From NCBI GenBank assembly GCA_029938185.1, contig JAOZVK010000071.1:1-15646 (forward strand): a DNA stretch of 15,646 bases, in the 5' to 3' direction. The stretch's first letter is position 1. Each line of letters starts with the position of its first letter. The notes under the pieces were generated by a model. That model was not told the DNA's origin, did no database searches, and saw nothing but the letters and a program-made list of their open reading frames with translations. This DNA comes from Bacteroidales bacterium. Its GTDB lineage: Bacteria > Bacteroidota > Bacteroidia > Bacteroidales > JAOZVK01. Positions 13,820-15,646 of this stretch are shown piece after piece. The position numbers were made by a program, and so were the translations under genes.

Positions 13820-15400
13820 ATGAAATTTTTTAACACTGCTGGACCTATTCAATCAGATATTCACTATCAAGTAAACCCACTTGAACGCTGGAACTTAAAT
13901 GAAATATTAGAATTGATAAACAACAGAAAATATTTTGTATTACATGCTCCCCGTCAAACAGGTAAAACATCATCAATGCTTGCTCTTATGGATTATATTA
14001 ATAAAGAGAGTAAGTATCATGCAGTTTATATTAATATTGAAGCAGCACAAACGGCAAGAGAAAACGTTAGAGCTGGAATGGAAAGTATTTTATATGAATT
14101 ATCTGACCGATTTGAATATCATATTGAAAATAAGTTAATACAAGAGAACTATGAAGAACTTAAAAAGCATTCTACACATTCTATTTTAACAAGTACATTG
14201 AGTTTTATATGTAAAAAAATAGACAAACCAATAGTATTGTTTATTGACGAAATTGATGCCCTAATTGGCGACACTCTTATTTCTGTTTTACGTCAATTAA
14301 GAAGTGGATATGATAAACGTCCAAAAGCTTTCCCTCAATCAGTTATATTATGCGGAGTGCGAGATGTACGTGATTATAGAATACACTCATCAAGAGAAAA
14401 AACAATTATTACTGGTGGTAGTGCATTTAATATAAAAGCTAAATCATTAAGAATAGGGAATTTTAGTAAAGCAGAGTTAAAGTATTTGCTAAATGAACAT
14501 ACGAAAGAAACAGGTCAGGAATTTGAAGAAAATATTTATGAGTTATTTTGGAAGTATACAGAAGGACAGCCGTGGCTCGTAAACGCACTTGCCTACGAAC
14601 TTACTTATGAAATAAAAGCTAATCGTGACCACAATATATCAATTACAAAAAAACATCTCGAACAAGCAAAAGAAAATTTAATACAAAGACGAGATACACA
14701 CTTAGACCAATTGGTAGATAAACTAAAAGAACCAAGGGTGAAAAGAATAATTGAACCTATTGTTGCAACACAATCAATAAAAGGTGGTTTAAAAGAAGAT
14801 GATTTACAATATGTTGTAGATTTAGGATTAATAACAATTTCGCGCAATGGTGAAATAAAAATTGCAAATCAAATTTATAGTGAAATTATTCCAAGAGTTT
14901 TGTCGTGGAATTTGCAGGTTAGTTTAGTACAAAAAACCGAATGGTATCAAGAAGCAAGCGGAAAAATTAATATGAAAAAATTAATTGCAGCTTTTCAGCA
15001 ATTTTTTAGAGAAAATTCCGAAACTTGGCTACAACGTTTTGATTACCACGAAGCAGGTCCTCAATTATTATTACAAGCATTTTTACAAAGAATAATTAAC
15101 GGAGGAGGTAGGGTTGAACGAGAATATCCTTATGGTTCTAAACGAACCGATATTCTAGTAACTTGGCCTTATGCTGAAAAAATTCAAAAAACTATCATCG
15201 AACTAAAAATAAAATATAAAACTCTTGAAAAAACTATTGAACACGGATTAATTCAAACCCACGATTACATGGATAAATGTGGCACAAAAGAAGGACATCT
15301 AATAATATTCGACAGAAATAAAGATAAAACTTGGGATGAAAAAGTATTTTCAAAAATATATAATCACAAAGGAATTGAAATAACTGTTTGGGGAATGTAA
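13820..15400 (+). CDS. AAA-like ATPase with C-terminal PD-(D/E)XK nuclease-like domain
   Basis: 526 residues, of the AAA-like family whose members begin with an FNTAGP motif. Walker A is APRQTGKTS (43-51, K49) and Walker B IVLFIDEID (138-146, D143, E144). A helical C-terminal extension of the ATPase (about 210-420) follows. The end looks like a PD-(D/E)XK nuclease: E433, D444 in KRTDILV, E461-L-K463 in IIELKIK, and QTHDY (479-483) fitting the family's QxxxY helix. The substrate and role are not known; such genes are common and often multi-copy in Bacteroidota and are suspected to be mobile or protective (inference). It follows rmlB by 11 bases, its TAA stop is in a dispersed repeat, and a second copy begins 83 bases downstream. 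Confidence 0.85.
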   Translation: MKFFNTAGPIQSDIHYQVNPLERWNLNEILELINNRKYFVLHAPRQTGKTSSMLALMDYINKESKYHAVYINIEAAQTARENVRAGMESILYELSDRFEYHIENKLIQENYEELKKHSTHSILTSTLSFICKKIDKPIVLFIDEIDALIGDTLISVLRQLRSGYDKRPKAFPQSVILCGVRDVRDYRIHSSREKTIITGGSAFNIKAKSLRIGNFSKAELKYLLNEHTKETGQEFEENIYELFWKYTEGQPWLVNALAYELTYEIKANRDHNISITKKHLEQAKENLIQRRDTHLDQLVDKLKEPRVKRIIEPIVATQSIKGGLKEDDLQYVVDLGLITISRNGEIKIANQIYSEIIPRVLSWNLQVSLVQKTEWYQEASGKINMKKLIAAFQQFFRENSETWLQRFDYHEAGPQLLLQAFLQRIINGGGRVEREYPYGSKRTDILVTWPYAEKIQKTIIELKIKYKTLEKTIEHGLIQTHDYMDKCGTKEGHLIIFDRNKDKTWDEKVFSKIYNHKGIEITVWGM

Positions 15401-15449
15401 GGTCTTCGACCTATTTAATGTGGCTTACGAATTTTTGTAACACTACTTA
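15398..15449 (+). repeat. Dispersed repeat, internally deleted copy (52 bp)
   Basis: Starts with the TAA stop of the ATPase-nuclease gene, keeps a perfect hairpin (AGGTCTTCGACCT) and ATTTAATGTGGCTTACG, then jumps directly to the distal TTTTTGTAACACTACTTA. About 55 bases of the middle are missing. It separates the two tandem ATPase genes. Confidence 0.8.
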
Positions 15450-15483
15450 AAAATCCGTTTTCAAAACATTAATATTAAAAGTC

Positions 15484-15646
15484 ATGAAATTTTTTAACAC
15501 TGCTGGACCTATAAAACAAGATATACACTATTTTGTAAATCCATTAACAAGGTGGAACTTAGATGAAATTTTACAATTAATTGACAGTCAGAAATATTTT
15601 GTATTACATGCTCCCCGTCAAACAGGTAAAACATCATCAATGCTTG
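15484..15646 (+). CDS. Second AAA-like ATPase gene, tandem paralogue, cut by window end
   Basis: The first 54 codons are visible: MKFFNTAGPI, the NPLTRWNLDEI stretch and Walker A APRQTGKTSS, all aligned without gaps to the gene at 13820. The first 28 bases and the last 55 visible bases are identical between the two, while the part between is clearly diverged. About 20 bases before the ATG also resemble each other. Whether the rest is intact cannot be seen. Confidence 0.88.
   Translation, partial: MKFFNTAGPIKQDIHYFVNPLTRWNLDEILQLIDSQKYFVLHAPRQTGKTSSML

Noticed and set aside
13820..15646. Calling the ATPase-nuclease pair a defence system
   Set aside because: The domain architecture is suggestive, but no recognised defence gene, integrase or toxin-antitoxin gene is nearby; kept as a possibility only.

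Overview
This is a strongly AT-rich chromosomal window that looks like a member of the Bacteroidota, probably Bacteroidales-like. The support is: Bacteroidota-style promoter elements (TAnnTTTG with TTG about 20 bases upstream), start codons without Shine-Dalgarno sequences, a Crp/Fnr regulator with an N-terminal CX2C of the kind common in that phylum, and two ATPase-nuclease families abundant there. No lineage below phylum can be argued from the sequence.

Layout. Positions 1-4236 (minus strand) carry housekeeping genes: queD (preQ0/queuosine), polA (complete DNA polymerase I) and a mobA-like molybdenum cofactor guanylyltransferase. Positions 4322-5292 (minus) hold a broken AAA-ATPase/PD-(D/E)XK gene whose middle is gone and replaced by a 161-bp block; its last 41 codons survive in frame beyond that block. 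Positions 5471-8722 are a minus-strand sulfur module: a sulfide:quinone-oxidoreductase-like flavoprotein, a DUF1641 protein, a DsrC/TusE-family carrier and a DsrE-family protein, closed by a strong intrinsic terminator. A Crp/Fnr regulator is divergently transcribed from it (8871-9563), and the shared intergenic region holds a perfect FNR-type palindrome. A LuxR-type regulator with a receiver-like domain lacking the phosphoacceptor Asp follows (9733-10329); it is bracketed by two 92-bp inverted repeats. From 11003 the plus strand carries rmlA-rmlC-rmlB for dTDP-sugar synthesis (no rmlD seen) and then an AAA-like ATPase/nuclease gene, with the start of a tandem second copy running off the window end.

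The most distinctive feature is a dispersed repeat found throughout. Full-length copies are 107 bp and carry a small hairpin at one end (AGGTC-TTC-GACCT). At seven genes the first bases of the repeat are the stop codon of the gene, always in the same orientation. Copies occur on both strands, and one shows a compensatory base-pair change in the hairpin. Further repeats are an 8-bp tandem array upstream of polA and again upstream of rmlB, a 139-bp nested palindrome after the DsrE gene, and an 11-12 bp minisatellite inside the block that interrupts the pseudogene. No rRNA, tRNA or CRISPR array was recognised.
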